Shown: piece by piece, positions 5,635 to 6,053 of the stretch
Numbering within the stretch: position 1 is the stretch's first letter
Layout: every line of letters starts with the position of its first letter
DNA from: Bacillota bacterium
GTDB lineage: Bacteria > Bacillota_I > Bacilli_A > Erysipelotrichales > Erysipelotrichaceae
Direction: 5' to 3'
NCBI GenBank assembly: GCA_023388035.1
Contig: JAEWGY010000039.1
Location: 1 to 6,053 of the forward strand
Length of the DNA: 6,053 nt
Made by a program: the position numbers and the translations under genes
Notes under the pieces: model-generated
What the model was told of the DNA's origin: nothing
Database searches by the model: none
Seen by the model: the letters and a program-made list of their open reading frames with translations, nothing else

Positions 5635-6053
5635 GGGTAAAAATATTATAATCCTTTAGTTTTTCTCTACCTTTAAGCTCTAATAATTCAATCAAGAAGG
5701 CTAATCCGACAACTTCCCCACCTAATTTTTCAACCAGTTTAATACTTGCCTCTACCGTACCACCAGTTGCGAGTAAATCATCAATAATAAGGACCTTATC
5801 ACCTTTTTTAATTGCATCTGCATGAATATGTAATTCATTAGAACCATATTCTAAATCATAGCTATAAGATATTGTTTCTCTAGGTAGTTTATTTGGTTTT
5901 CTTACCGGCACAAAGCCAATTCCTAGATTATAAGCAACTGGGCAACCAAAAATAAATCCTCTTGACTCGGGACCTACAATAAGATTGGCCTTTACTTTTC
6001 TAGCAAAATCAATAAATTCATCATTAGCCTTTTTAAATACTGCTCCATCATTA
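5621..6053 (-). CDS. apt: Adenine phosphoribosyltransferase, N-terminus cut by window edge
   Basis: Cytoplasmic purine-salvage enzyme that joins adenine to PRPP, giving AMP and pyrophosphate. The frame is open to the right edge and shows 143 residues; the family is about 170 long, so roughly 27 N-terminal residues lie outside. Visible in order are LIVGPESRGFIFG (24-36), GFVPVRKPNKLP (46-57) and the PRPP-binding motif VLIIDDLLATGGT (87-99, coordinates 5794-5756), followed by the usual helix and the KLKDYNIFTLMKY end. GFVPVRKP and the acidic PRPP loop together are specific to Apt rather than Hpt or Xpt. The GTG at 5911 is the valine inside GFVPVRKP and is not a start. The stop is TGA. It lies 22 nt upstream of rel, the same order as in B. 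subtilis, where Apt also precedes RelA. Confidence 0.95.
   Translation of the reverse strand, partial: NDGAVFKKANDEFIDFARKVKANLIVGPESRGFIFGCPVAYNLGIGFVPVRKPNKLPRETISYSYDLEYGSNELHIHADAIKKGDKVLIIDDLLATGGTVEASIKLVEKLGGEVVGLAFLIELLELKGREKLKDYNIFTLMKY

Noticed and set aside
5604..5650. The two TATAATAT copies as a direct repeat or operator
   Set aside because: One encodes part of the Apt C-terminus (DYNIF), and such octamers are expected by chance at this AT content.
5621..5911. Short separate protein starting at the GTG at 5911
   Set aside because: That GTG is the valine of the Apt motif GFVPVRKP. The frame is open to the window edge with conserved Apt sequence upstream.
1..6053. Mobile element, CRISPR array, phage or defence system
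   Set aside because: No transposase, terminal inverted repeats, spaced repeats or foreign-looking segment is visible. Every gene is a conserved core gene with uniform base use.

Overview
The window is AT-rich and reads entirely from the minus strand. Trp is encoded by TGG and apt ends at a TGA that gives the family's usual C-terminus, so the standard bacterial code applies rather than the Mycoplasma code. Strong AGGAGG Shine-Dalgarno sites, a YneF/UPF0154 membrane protein and the order apt - rel - hisS - aspS - 6S RNA all point to a low-GC Bacillota. A Mollicutes-, Erysipelotrichia- or RF39-like member of the Bacilli would fit. That placement is inference; no marker fixes the species.

In the direction of transcription (high to low coordinates), the window holds the following. 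The first is the C-terminal five-sixths of apt (purine salvage, 6053-5621). A 22-nt gap with a TATAAT box leads to rel/rsh, a full-length bifunctional (p)ppGpp synthetase/hydrolase (5598-3397). Next come hisS (3389-2106) and aspS (2097-358), each started by the same GGAGGAATATG arrangement in which the SD overlaps the previous stop codon. A 203-nt gap without protein genes (155-357) carries a 6S RNA gene (about 319-177), and the N-terminal 51 codons of a yneF-type gene (154-1) run off the left edge. The gap between aspS and yneF is therefore explained almost completely by the RNA, its promoter and its terminator.

The genes form a growth-rate and stringent-response neighbourhood. Rel makes the alarmone in response to uncharged tRNA, HisRS and AspRS charge two tRNAs, Apt recycles adenine, and 6S RNA restrains housekeeping RNA polymerase. 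In Bacillus subtilis the same set lies in the same order, with dtd and a wall amidase between relA and hisS. Here rel abuts hisS directly.

The most unusual signal is at the hisS/aspS junction. HisRS ends in Asp-Asp-His6, a natural polyhistidine tail made only of the two amino acids whose synthetases flank the site. The codons encoding it also form a perfect 11-bp inverted repeat with a 4-nt loop, ending 4 nt before the aspS SD. Other points of interest are the lack of an SD before rel together with a TATAAT box placed so that transcription could start at the ATG itself, and the 6S RNA with a competing internal hairpin.
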